Positions 43,103 to 51,492 of a stretch of DNA of 64,000 bases are shown here, piece by piece (position 1 is the first letter of the stretch; every line of letters begins with the position of its first letter). The stretch lies in the NCBI RefSeq assembly GCF_000067205.1, contig NC_010170.1, positions 1,426,001-1,490,000 of the forward strand. The letters run 5' to 3'. Origin of the DNA: Bordetella petrii. GTDB taxonomy: Bacteria > Pseudomonadota > Gammaproteobacteria > Burkholderiales > Burkholderiaceae_B. The notes beneath the pieces are model-generated. The model did no database searches. It worked only from the letters and a program-made list of their open reading frames with translations, and had not been told where the DNA came from. A program made the position numbers and the translations under genes.

Positions 43103-43429
43103 TCAGGGCTTCAGACGGCGGTCGAGCTCCGCCTGGGCGAAAAACGCGCTGGCCAGCTTCAAGATCTCGTTGGCCTTGCGCAGCTCCTTGTTCTCGCGTT
43201 CGAGCTCCTTCAGACGCTGCAGCTCGGAAGTGCTGACGCCCTCACGCACGCCGCTGTCGACCTCGACACGCTTGACCCAGGTATGCAGGGTCTGCGGCAC
43301 ACAACCGATCTTGGGCGCGATCGAATCGATGGCGGCCCACAGAGATGGGTACTCGCCTCGGTGCTCCAGCACCATGCGAACAGCACGCTCGCGCACTTCG
43401 GGTGAAAACTGGTTCGACTTCTTGCTCAT
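43103..43429 (-). CDS. IS3-family OrfA
   Basis: 108 residues: HTH (FSPEVRERAVRMVLEHRGEY, IGCVPQTLHTWVKR) and a leucine-zipper-like C-terminus (LKELERENKELRKANEILK). The complete regulatory/DNA-binding subunit of the interrupted IS3 element. A T5 run near its end (GCGTTTTTCGCC) may be the frameshift site into orfB. Confidence 0.88.
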   Translation of the reverse strand: MSKKSNQFSPEVRERAVRMVLEHRGEYPSLWAAIDSIAPKIGCVPQTLHTWVKRVEVDSGVREGVSTSELQRLKELERENKELRKANEILKLASAFFAQAELDRRLKP

Positions 43430-43515
43430 GGCTCTATCCTCTCAGGGAAAAGAGCCTCCTCAAAACCCGGGGCGGTTCAGATCAGCACCCCGCACGACCC
43501 TTGCGTTGACGTCGC

Positions 43516-44343
43516 TTATCGCGGCGTCTCCATGGCTGGGGCCCGGGCGGTGTCCGTGCGCTGCAGCAGCGCCGCCACGGCGGGGCTCAGCCAGCGCTGG
43601 AAGGCCAGACCGGCCACCACGCCCATACTCACCCAGAACGACAGCGACAACCAGGTGGTGGCCCAGATGAACTGGCTGCCCAGCTCGCGCAGCGCCGCCA
43701 GGGCCTCACCCGTGAAACCGGCCAGCGGGTCGGCCACGATGTGCGGCGCGCCCACCACGAAGGGCAGCGCCAGACAAGCCATTGCAGCGGCCCAGCGCAG
43801 GGGGCTGCGCATCAGCGCAACCGACGCACAGGCCAGCGCCGCACCGCCCGCCGCGAGCACCCACCAGCCCTGGCGCGAACCCAGCCGGCCGGCGTCCATG
43901 CCGGGGATCTCGGCGTGCAGGCCCAGCGAAGGCCAGAAGTGAAACGTAAGCCAACCGGCGGCGGCCACCCAGGCGGCCAAGGGCACAGCGCGCAAGGCGC
44001 TACCGCGCCACTGACACACCGCCATCACGGCCAGCACTAGCAGCGCCATGCTGAACGCGTGCAGCACATTGGCCACCCAGGTCCAGGAGTAGCGCTCCAC
44101 CCCGTCGGCGGGCGCCCATGCTTCGGCGGCGTCGCCATGGTCGTGCGCCGCACCGTCCGCATGGACGCGCGCAGCAGCAGCGGTCGGCGTTGACACCGGC
44201 TCGGGCGCGGCCACCTTCTGGCTTTCAAACCTCTCGGCCGCCAGGATGATGGGAGCGGTCTGCAACTGCTGCAGGCCCGACTGCACACTGCCGACCAGCA
44301 GGGCCACAGCCAGCGCCGCCCAGATCAATCGTCGAAAAATCAT
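43516..44343 (-). CDS. cbtA: CbtA family cobalt transporter subunit
   Basis: About 275 residues with five to six membrane segments. MIFRRLIWAALAVALLVGSVQSGLQ at the N-terminus and a His-rich loop (AAHDHGD), then FHFWPSLGLHAEIPGMDA, are CbtA-like. Predicted cobalt permease with CbtB. It is the last gene of the nitrile-hydratase operon, where cobalt is needed for the enzyme's metal site. ATG 44355 is an alternative start. Confidence 0.85.
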   Translation of the reverse strand: MIFRRLIWAALAVALLVGSVQSGLQQLQTAPIILAAERFESQKVAAPEPVSTPTAAAARVHADGAAHDHGDAAEAWAPADGVERYSWTWVANVLHAFSMALLVLAVMAVCQWRGSALRAVPLAAWVAAAGWLTFHFWPSLGLHAEIPGMDAGRLGSRQGWWVLAAGGAALACASVALMRSPLRWAAAMACLALPFVVGAPHIVADPLAGFTGEALAALRELGSQFIWATTWLSLSFWVSMGVVAGLAFQRWLSPAVAALLQRTDTARAPAMETPR

Positions 44344-44454
44344 GACTCTCTCCATACAAAGATGAGCGACGGTGTGGCCCCGTCAATAAGCGGACCCGGG
44401 GAAGCAAGACCTGCAACGCCAGCAGCGCCCAAAATCAGGAACAAGGTGAAACCC

Positions 44455-44512
44455 GCTCCGTCGGGCTACGCGCTTCGCCCCTTGGAGGGGGGCGCGCGCA
44501 GCGCGGTGGGTT
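44455..44512. repeat. GC-rich REP-like repeat between cbtB and cbtA
   Basis: TCCGTCGGGCTACGCGCTTC followed by GCCCCTTGGAGGGGGGC and GCGCGCAGCGCGG: GC-rich with two hairpins and no T-tract. I recall similar units dispersed in Comamonadaceae genomes. It explains most of the 168-bp gap and hints at the origin of this block. Confidence 0.4.
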
Positions 44513-44522
44513 ATTCATTCCC

Positions 44523-44714
44523 TCAATGACAGGGCTTGACAGTCACGTGGCGCACATCGTGTGCAGCGTTGTGCGCCAGCGGGCTTTCGGCAAAAGCCAC
44601 GCCGTACAGGACGACCAGGCCCAGCGCGGCGCCAGCGGACAGTTGCAACAGTAAGCTGCGCGTGGCGCTCAGGCGCTGGGCGGCGGGGACAGCAGTGGTA
44701 GAAAATGAACTCAT
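44523..44714 (-). CDS. cbtB: CbtB family cobalt transporter subunit
   Basis: 63 residues, one membrane helix (LLLQLSAGAALGLVVLYGVAFA) and a His-containing tail (HNAAHDVRHVTVKPCH), the CbtB layout. Pairs with CbtA. It sits 40 bp after the nitrile hydratase accessory gene. Confidence 0.88.
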   Translation of the reverse strand: MSSFSTTAVPAAQRLSATRSLLLQLSAGAALGLVVLYGVAFAESPLAHNAAHDVRHVTVKPCH

Positions 44715-44754
44715 GGTTTACTCCATTCAAGGTAGGGAAACAGGACAGTGGATC

Positions 44755-45195
44755 TCAAGCCATTGCGGCAACGACCTTGATCGGTGAGCGTTGTGGCTCG
44801 TGCTTGTGCTTGGGGTCGATCGCTGGCGGGCAAAGCGCATGGGCCAGCAGGATCGGGTGCCCATGTGGGGTGTTGAGGTGGGCCTGTTTCCACTCCTGTG
44901 CGCGCGAGTTGACGTCTCCACCCGTCACAAGCCCCAGCGACGCCACCAACTTTTCCAGCGCCGACACCCATTGCCGGTAGTAGGTGTCGTTGACGCTTTC
45001 GCCGGGCAGAGCCGGGGAAGCGTCGATTTCGGCGGTGAAGGTCTCGGCCCAGTCTTTCCACTGAAAGAGACCGGCCTTGTGCATGCTGACCACCAAGGCA
45101 AACGCCTGGGACTGCCAAGGCTCGTCAAACACAGGGCCATCGAGGTCCTTCAGCGAACCCTCTGGCAATGGAAACCGTTCGTCTTTCATGATCAC
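44755..45195 (-). CDS. Nitrile hydratase accessory (activator/P14K-type) protein
   Basis: 146 residues similar to the beta-subunit N-terminal fold: FDEPWQSQAFALVVSMHKAGLF, WKDWAETFTAEIDAS, YYRQWVSALEKLVASLGL. In Co-type enzymes this protein helps load cobalt or exchange alpha subunits. It starts by overlapping the stop of nthB by 4 bp. Confidence 0.88.
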   Translation of the reverse strand: MIMKDERFPLPEGSLKDLDGPVFDEPWQSQAFALVVSMHKAGLFQWKDWAETFTAEIDASPALPGESVNDTYYRQWVSALEKLVASLGLVTGGDVNSRAQEWKQAHLNTPHGHPILLAHALCPPAIDPKHKHEPQRSPIKVVAAMA

Positions 45196-45848
45196 GCTGG
45201 CTCCAGGTAGTCATCCCACAAGTCGACGCGAATCGTGTCCTTCGGCGAGGAAGCGTCTTGCCCCCACAGTTCGACCGACGTGAAACTCACGGTGTAAACG
45301 TGCTGGGGGTGCTCGCCCTTTCCGTGTGCCGCGGTGTCCGGCGTCACGAACACACCATGGTCGATGACCACTGTCCCCACTTTGCCCCGCGTGTAGCGCG
45401 GCATGCGGGTATGGCCCACCGGGTGCTTGTTGAGGACGCGAACCTTGTCGCCCACAGCGAACCGCGCCTGCACCCCCTCCTTGCGGGCGGCAGAAGCTCC
45501 GTTACTGAGCAGTCCGTCCACCATGACCGGCGTCAGCACCGGTGTCGCTGTCTTGCCAGATGCCTTGCCGGTCGCGAGTTCCGTTGCCGTGAGCACACCC
45601 TTTTCGACCAGCAAGGTTTCGATGGAATGGATCCAGTGTTCGTAGTAGGTTCCCTTCAGGTAGTCGATGGGGTTCATGCGCTCGATGCCGTGTCGAAACT
45701 CATCGATGTTGAAGTTGCCGTTTGCGAAAAGCGCCGGAAACAATGCCAGGACCCGACCCTCCCACTCGCCATGAAGGATGGGCTCATTCGGCTCCCTGTA
45801 AACCGGGCCATAACCATGTGCTCCGCCAGTGTCGTGAATGCCGTTCAT
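45192..45848 (-). CDS. nthB: Nitrile hydratase beta subunit
   Basis: 218 residues: MNGIHDTGGAHGYGPVYREP at the N-terminus, IERMNPIDYLKGTYYEHWI, and the SH3-like C-terminus (GDKVRVLNKHPVGHTRMPRY, WGQDA). It forms the alpha-beta dimer and lines the active site. It lies 10 bp after nthA. Confidence 0.94.
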   Translation of the reverse strand: MNGIHDTGGAHGYGPVYREPNEPILHGEWEGRVLALFPALFANGNFNIDEFRHGIERMNPIDYLKGTYYEHWIHSIETLLVEKGVLTATELATGKASGKTATPVLTPVMVDGLLSNGASAARKEGVQARFAVGDKVRVLNKHPVGHTRMPRYTRGKVGTVVIDHGVFVTPDTAAHGKGEHPQHVYTVSFTSVELWGQDASSPKDTIRVDLWDDYLEPA

Positions 45849-45858
45849 GATGATCTCC

Positions 45859-46494
45859 TTAGTGGGAAGGTTTGGGTTGGGTGGGCAGGCCAGTGCCGAT
45901 CATCGAATCGCGGGTGACGAGTTCGGCCAGTTGTTCTTCGCTGTAGCCTTCGGTTCCTGCGGGCCTTTCCGGCAGCACCATGTAGCGCAATTCGGCTGTG
46001 GTGTCCCAGACGCGGATTTCCTTGTTGGTGGGGATCACCAAACCGAACTCCGCCAGGACCCCACGCGGGTCGCTCACCATGCGCGACCGGTAGGGTGCGG
46101 CCTTGTACCAGGCCGGCGGCAAGCCCAGTGACGGCCATGGGTAGCAAGAGCACAGGGTGCAGACGAAGACGTTGTGCACGGCGGGGGTGTTTTCCAGAAT
46201 GACTGTGTCTTCTCCCTGCACTCCAGAGAAGCCCAGTTCGGCAATGCCAGCGCTGCCATTCGCCAGCAAGCGCGCCTTGTATGCCGGGTCCACCCAGGCC
46301 TTGGCAACAACCTTGGCGCCGTTCCGAGGGCCCACCTTGTGTTCATAGGTTTGGACCACAGCGTCCATGGCCGCCGGGTCGACCAAACCTTTCTCGACGA
46401 GCAGAGACTCCAAGGCCTTCACCCGCAGCGCAATGTCTTCAGGCGGTGCCTGGTACCCGTCGTGATGGTGGTCGTGTGTGTGTGATTGCCCCAT
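45859..46494 (-). CDS. nthA: Nitrile hydratase alpha subunit, cobalt type
   Basis: 211 residues. The metal-binding claw is VCTLCSC. Thr in the third position is the cobalt signature (iron enzymes have VCSLCSC). The N-terminal His-rich stretch (HTHDHHHDG) is typical. It hydrates nitriles to amides, and the amidase upstream completes conversion to the acid. Cobalt type agrees with the adjacent cbtAB. Confidence 0.94.
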   Translation of the reverse strand: MGQSHTHDHHHDGYQAPPEDIALRVKALESLLVEKGLVDPAAMDAVVQTYEHKVGPRNGAKVVAKAWVDPAYKARLLANGSAGIAELGFSGVQGEDTVILENTPAVHNVFVCTLCSCYPWPSLGLPPAWYKAAPYRSRMVSDPRGVLAEFGLVIPTNKEIRVWDTTAELRYMVLPERPAGTEGYSEEQLAELVTRDSMIGTGLPTQPKPSH

Positions 46495-46753
46495 GGTGCG
46501 GTTCTCCTGTGTGGTTGAAAAAAGGGGTACAGCGACTTCAACTCGGCATCGACACTGAAGGCCAATGCCACCTTGCAGATTGCGCTCCCGGCGCAACCCC
46601 ATGCAAAGAACTTCGAGCATCCAGAGGGCTCCGAGAAGACGGCAGATTGTAGGAGGCTATGTCACCTCCTTCTTCTGCTTGGTCTCGGCCACTTCAGGCA
46701 GACGCAGCGGTAGCACAATGGGTCGTGCGCCGCCGCGCCTGCTTTCTTGCAGC

Positions 46754-48160
46754 TCAGCCCGCTCCGATCAGTTCCGGATGACGCTGGTGCCAGGTCGTGG
46801 CTTTCTCGTAGGCCAGCCCAGCACGCAGCAGGGTCTTCTCGTCCAGCGGCCGGCCGCTGATCTGCATGCCGATCGGCAACCCATCCTTGGAGAAACCACA
46901 GGGCAGGTTCAGCGTGGGTAATCCTGTCACGTTGCCGAACGAGGTGAAGCGCGTATAGGCCATGACCAACGCCTCTACCGTGCCGTCCGGCCATGTGTGG
47001 ACCTCCTCCCCGCTGCGAGCAGCCGGGATGGGCAGTGTGGGTGCGATCAGCACATCGATGCGCTGGTACATCTCGGCCACCGCGCGCTGCATCAGCGTAC
47101 GGACGCGCTGCGCCTGCAGGTAGTCGGTGGCGGTGACTAGATCTCCGAGTTCCAGCAGTATGCGGACATCGGCGGTGTAGAGCTCGGGTGACTCGCGCAG
47201 CATCGTGCGGTGGTAGGCGCTGGCTTCGGGTAGCATGATCCCGAACTCCACCGGGATGATCTGCTCGGCCATGGGCACTTCGACTTCCACCAGTTCGGCG
47301 CCCAGCTCTTTCAGTTGATCGATGGCGGCACGAACCGCACTTTCAACTTCCGGGTCCACGCGGTCGAAGAAGTAGTTCTTCGGCACGCCCACGCGCAGGC
47401 CTTTCACGCCTTGGCCGAGCCCTTCGGCATAGCTGGGCACCGGCTCATCCAACGAGCCGCGGTCGGCTGGATCGAAGCCAGCCATCACCTGAAGGCTGAG
47501 CGCCGTGTCTTCCACGGTGCGCGTGATCGGGCCTGGATGGTCCAGGCTCCAGGAAAGTGAACTCACACCGGCACGGCTCACGCGCCCGTAGGTTGGCTTC
47601 AGGCCTACGGTGTTGCACATCGACGAAGGGATGCGAACGGATCCAGCGGTGTCGGTGCCGGTCGCCAAGTAGACGCCGCAGGCTGCGACCGTGGCCGCCG
47701 AGCCGCCGCTGGAGCCACCCGGTGTTCTTCCCGGGTCCCAGGGGTTGCGCGACTTCGGAGTGATGGCGCCATAGGCGAATTCGTGCGTATGGGTCTTGCC
47801 AAGGATAACGGCACCTGCGTCTTGTAAGCGCCGGACTACGGCGCAGTCTTGCTGCGGCGTCCAATTCGTGCGCTGGCGCGACGATGCCGTGGTGGGTACG
47901 CCAGCGATGTCGTATAAGTCCTTGACCGCTACAGGCACGCCATGCAGCGGGCCTTTCCAGCGCCCGGCGCTGATGTCGGCGTCAGCTTGCTGGGCTGCTG
48001 CACGGGCCTGATCCTCCAGCACGCACACGTACGCACTGATCTGTTTTTCGGTGGAGCGCACCTGCGTCAGACAGGCGTCCAGAACTTCAACGGCGGAGAC
48101 TTCCCGTGCCTTAAGTTTCTGCGCAACTTGCGCGAGGGTGAGGCGGGTTAGCGAACTCAT
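46754..48160 (-). CDS. Amidase (amidase-signature family)
   Basis: 468 residues. The catalytic triad is visible: K80 (VPVAVKDLYD), cis-Ser S154 (PGGSSGGSAA) and nucleophile S174 (TDTAGSVRIPSS). Converts amides such as benzamide to acids. It is upstream of nthA (259-bp gap) in the same direction, completing nitrile to acid. The ATG overlaps the stop of the small gene upstream. Confidence 0.9.
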   Translation of the reverse strand: MSSLTRLTLAQVAQKLKAREVSAVEVLDACLTQVRSTEKQISAYVCVLEDQARAAAQQADADISAGRWKGPLHGVPVAVKDLYDIAGVPTTASSRQRTNWTPQQDCAVVRRLQDAGAVILGKTHTHEFAYGAITPKSRNPWDPGRTPGGSSGGSAATVAACGVYLATGTDTAGSVRIPSSMCNTVGLKPTYGRVSRAGVSSLSWSLDHPGPITRTVEDTALSLQVMAGFDPADRGSLDEPVPSYAEGLGQGVKGLRVGVPKNYFFDRVDPEVESAVRAAIDQLKELGAELVEVEVPMAEQIIPVEFGIMLPEASAYHRTMLRESPELYTADVRILLELGDLVTATDYLQAQRVRTLMQRAVAEMYQRIDVLIAPTLPIPAARSGEEVHTWPDGTVEALVMAYTRFTSFGNVTGLPTLNLPCGFSKDGLPIGMQISGRPLDEKTLLRAGLAYEKATTWHQRHPELIGAG

Positions 48161-48363
48161 GACTGCACCTCCTTCCAGCGCGGGTCGAAGGCAGGTGCCG
48201 GCTGGATTTCACCGGTATTGACCGCATCGAGTTGCTGGAGGGTCGGCAGCACCATCAGGTTGAACGCCTCGGCAAGGGACGCCATGCGTTCGGACGGCAG
48301 GCCGAGGGCGACGGAATCGCTGACCGAACGCACGCCAGCGTCGGTGAGTAGGGATCGTGGCAT
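48157..48363 (-). CDS. GatC/AtzG-like small amidase partner
   Basis: 68 residues, helical. LGLPSERMASLAEAFNLMVLP resembles the GatC/AtzG helical pair, and the C-terminal VNTGEIQPAPAFDPRW resembles the GatC tail (VDTEGVEP...). It overlaps the amidase start by 4 bp (ATGA). AtzG-type proteins stabilise their amidase partners. Similarity is weak but placement strongly supports it. Confidence 0.55.
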   Translation of the reverse strand: MPRSLLTDAGVRSVSDSVALGLPSERMASLAEAFNLMVLPTLQQLDAVNTGEIQPAPAFDPRWKEVQS

Positions 48364-48461
48364 GGCTGGCTCCGGGGTAGTTGGTTTGAATGGGCCTTGT
48401 AGCATGTTGGTCAAAGCCTTGCAATCGTGCCGGGTTCTCACCGGTACGATAACCCCGCACA

Positions 48462-49290
48462 CTAGGGCGTGTTAACACTAATGGCGACGGCGACGATTGC
48501 GCCAGAAAATCTCCGACATGGAGATCACGCCCGAACAATTCGCTACCATTGAACACTGCCTGCCCAGGCAGCGTGGCAACGTCAGCCTGAGCAATCTGCA
48601 GGTGGTCAATGCGATCCTCTATGTGGCCGAACATGGTTGCAAGTGGCGCGGACTGCCCAAACGCTTCGGCAACTGGCACACGATTTACACGCGCATGAAT
48701 CGCTGGACCAAAGCTGGCGTCCTGGATCGCATGTTCGAGGAGTTGCAGCGTGCGCAAGTCGTGCGTATCAGGATCGAAGCCGTCTCGCTGGACTCCACAA
48801 GCATCAAGGTCCATCCCGACGGCACAGGGGCACTAAAAAAAAGGTCCGCAGTCCATCGGAAAGTCCCGAGGCGGATGGAACACCAAGATTCATATGGTTG
48901 CCGCGGATGCTCGAACGGCCGTGACGTTTTGCCTCTCGCCTGGGCAGGCGCACGACGCACCCGAAGGCCGGCGCCTGCTCAGCAGTCTTGGGCCGACCAG
49001 CAGACCGGTGCATTTGTTGATGGACCGTGCCTACGAAGGCAACGAGACACGGCAGCTGGCACTGGATCTGGGTTTCATTCCGGTGGTGCCACCAATGAAG
49101 ACGCGGATCGAACCGTGGGACTACGACCGCGAGATGTACAAGCGCCGCAATGAGGTGGAGCGGTTGTTCCGTCGACTCAAAGGCTATCGCCGTATCTTCT
49201 CGCGGTTCGAGAAACTCGACCTCATGTTCCTGGGCTTCATCAGCTTCGTGCTCGTCGCTGATGGACTGAGGATGTGTTAACAGGCCCTAG
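48462..49290 (+). mobile_element. IS5-family insertion sequence, copy 2
   Basis: 829 bp bounded by CTAG, same ends and orientation as copy 1 and one base shorter. The first ~55 bp before the transposase ATG differ clearly from copy 1, so the two are close relatives rather than an exact duplicate. Confidence 0.9.
48518..49280 (+). pseudogene. IS5 transposase disabled by one-base deletion
   Basis: Identical plan to copy 1, but after the A8 run (48835-48842) the C found in copy 1 (A8-CGG) is missing (A8-GG). The catalytic C-terminal frame is therefore +1 rather than -1 relative to the first frame, and the usual -1 frameshift now leads to a wrong frame. The product is probably inactive and relies on copy 1. 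Confidence 0.7.
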
Positions 49291-49293
49291 TTT

Positions 49294-49527
49294 ATGGCCC
49301 GCCAGGATACCGCGTCGCAGTTGTTACGAGCTCATCGCCGTACGCTCGATACTGTCGCGGCGAATAACGAAACTGCCGCATTGGACATCATGCGTGCGAT
49401 TGATGATATCCGCGATAGTGGATTGCGAGATCGTCTATTAAAGGCCGCATACCGGCTCAATGTCGACGCTGAGGCGTTGCGTGAAGCCCGGCGTAAATTG
49501 GGAGGCGACCCTGGAATATGCGGATGA
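49294..49527 (+). CDS. Hypothetical helical protein next to IS5 copy 2
   Basis: 77 residues, mostly helical (ASQLLRAHRRTLDTVAANNE, IDDIRDSGLRDRLLKAAYRL). It begins 3 bp after the IS right end, so it may be a truncated gene. Not recognised. Confidence 0.3.
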   Translation: MARQDTASQLLRAHRRTLDTVAANNETAALDIMRAIDDIRDSGLRDRLLKAAYRLNVDAEALREARRKLGGDPGICG

Positions 49528-49831
49528 ACAGCCCTTTGGGATTGCGCCCTTGTGGGAGCAATCCGTCGCGGTCAGCGGCAGCTTGTGCAGCGACAGCGGC
49601 GACGTGCTGCATGCGTGGTGCCTAGCCGGGCTGGGCATCTAGCTGCGAGAGATCTGGGACACCCACGAGGAACTGCGCTACGGCCGGCTGGTGCGCGTGC
49701 TGCCGGAGTGGGAGGCCACGCCGTCAAAGATCAGCATCATGCGGGCGAGGTGCGAGCCCGTGCCGCGCCGGTTGACGGCATTCAGTGAATTCCTGTCCGA
49801 CCGTTGGCGCCAAGCGCCATGGGATCAGTGA
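49500..49831 (+). pseudogene. LysR effector-domain fragment with internal stop
   Basis: The frame encodes PFGIAPLWEQSVAVSGSLCS, DVLHAWCLAGLGI, a TAG at 49640-49642, then LREIWDTHEELRYGRLVRVL and FSEFLSDRWR to a TGA at 49829. This is the last third of a LysR effector domain. The N-terminal HTH is absent, so it is a remnant. Confidence 0.75.
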
Positions 49832-49914
49832 CGATATTCATTCAACGGGTTTCGCCCGAGTCGCCGTCTGAGCAGTTTGACTAGCCCCTGCGGTCGGCAG
49901 ACCGATGGCGCACC

Positions 49915-51492
49915 CTAGCGATTGGTGTTGGCATTGAAATGGCTGGCCAGCGCGCCGAGGTTATCTATCTGCCAGCCTAGCCGGTCCGCTTCATGCTTGG
50001 CTGCGCCGCTGGCCTTGACCGCCTCCATCGCGCTGTCTCGCAACACGGTCATTTGCTTCCCAGCCTGCTCGCTGATGCTGGACTGTTCGATCATCGAGGT
50101 ATCGACATGACCAGCCAGTTCATTGATGCGATTCACGGATTCCAGGATGACGCCGAAGGCACGATCCGTCTCCCCGGCAAGATCAACGGTCCGCTGCGAC
50201 ACTTCAACCCCGTTCTCGATCGCCGCTACGCACGCTTGTGTGTCTTCTTCGAGGCCCAGGATAATTTCACGAATATCCCGCGTTGATTGTTGGGTACGCT
50301 GCGCCAGATTTCGTACCTCGTCGGCCACCACGGCGAAACCGCGTCCCGCTTCACCAGCGCGTGCGGCTTCTATGGCTGCATTCAGGGCCAGAAGGTTGAT
50401 CTGGTCCGCGACGGCGGTGATGACATCGACGACCTTGCCGATGTCGGTATTGCGCTCAGCCAGTGCCAATACCGTGGCCCGGGTGTCCTCCAGGGAGAGT
50501 GCGAGTTGATTGATCGACCCGACCATATGCTCCAACTGTTCCCGACCTTGCACCGTTGCGTCGCGCGAAGCGTTTGAGGCATCCGCCGTGCGCGCCGATG
50601 CCTCCGCGACATGGGTCTGGCTATCGAGCATCCTGGTCATGGCACTCGATATCTCCTCGACATGCTTGCCTTGCCCCTCGATCGCCTGATTCGACTGATC
50701 GATGAAATCGTCGCTGCGCCTCTTGGATCGCTCAAGGTAGTGGCAGGTGTTTTCAAGTCGGGCAATAACCGCACTCATTTCCGACATCCGCGTGAGTTGC
50801 GCGTGCTGTATGTCACCAAACTCGTCTCTGCGGCCGCTGTACAGATAGGCCATTGCCGGACTGCCGATAGCCTGCCGCGCGTCCTTCAGCAAACGTCTGA
50901 ATGGCTGCATCAACACCAACTGCGCCCCGATCGCCAGCGCGGCGATCAAACCGGCGACAAAAGCCATCGACAAATCCTGTCGACTGATCTCCAGGCCGGT
51001 CAGCAGCAGCGCCGGTAGCCCGGCAATCAACATTTGCTTCGAGCCCCAGGACAACCTAATCCAGTCTCTCAGGGGCGACCGCTGACCCGATCGCCAGCGA
51101 CGATACTCGTGCTCGGCGCGAGCCTTGGACGCAGCATCGGGCAAGGTCCGTACCGACTGATACTCAATGACTTTACCATCCCTCATGATGGGTGTGACAT
51201 AAGCGTCCACCCAGTAGTAGTCTCCATTCTTGCAGCGGTTCTTGACCAATCCCTTCCATGACCGGCCGGACTTAATGGTCTGCCACATATCGGCAAAGGC
51301 GGCCGCCGGCATGTCTGGGTGACGGATGATGTTGTGATGCTGTCCGACCAGTTCATTTCTGGTGAAGCCCGAGACGTTCACGAAGTCGTCGTTGACGAAA
51401 GTGATATCTCCCTGCAGGTCGGTAGTCGTGATCAATCGCACGGCACTTGAATAGGTGACCTCACGGTCGGTTACTGGCTGGTTGTTCCGCAT
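49915..51492 (-). CDS. Aer-like PAS methyl-accepting chemotaxis protein (second copy)
   Basis: 525 residues from ATG 51492. MRNNQPVTDREVTYSSAVRL is the standard Aer-type start, followed by the PAS domain with HNIIRHPDMP and NGDYYWVDAY, a membrane pair (about 165-200), and an MCP domain with the tip INLLALNAAIEAARAGEAGRG. Redox or aerotaxis sensing is expected. It resembles the receptor at 4513-6189, though only moderately in the signalling domain. Confidence 0.9.
   Translation of the reverse strand: MRNNQPVTDREVTYSSAVRLITTTDLQGDITFVNDDFVNVSGFTRNELVGQHHNIIRHPDMPAAAFADMWQTIKSGRSWKGLVKNRCKNGDYYWVDAYVTPIMRDGKVIEYQSVRTLPDAASKARAEHEYRRWRSGQRSPLRDWIRLSWGSKQMLIAGLPALLLTGLEISRQDLSMAFVAGLIAALAIGAQLVLMQPFRRLLKDARQAIGSPAMAYLYSGRRDEFGDIQHAQLTRMSEMSAVIARLENTCHYLERSKRRSDDFIDQSNQAIEGQGKHVEEISSAMTRMLDSQTHVAEASARTADASNASRDATVQGREQLEHMVGSINQLALSLEDTRATVLALAERNTDIGKVVDVITAVADQINLLALNAAIEAARAGEAGRGFAVVADEVRNLAQRTQQSTRDIREIILGLEEDTQACVAAIENGVEVSQRTVDLAGETDRAFGVILESVNRINELAGHVDTSMIEQSSISEQAGKQMTVLRDSAMEAVKASGAAKHEADRLGWQIDNLGALASHFNANTNR

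Larger units (their letters stand above)
38770..43479 (-). mobile_element. IS3-family element split by an inserted recombinase element
   Basis: Terminal inverted repeats TGAACCGCCCCGGG are present at 38770 and, inverted, ending at 43479. After removing the 39032-42417 insert the element is about 1.32 kb, a normal IS3 size. No clear target duplication flanks it. Confidence 0.8.

Noticed and set aside
44356..44522. Cobalamin riboswitch ahead of cbtA or cbtB
   Set aside because: No B12-box-like sequence was seen. The gap holds a GC-rich repeat, and the genes are internal to the nitrile-hydratase operon.
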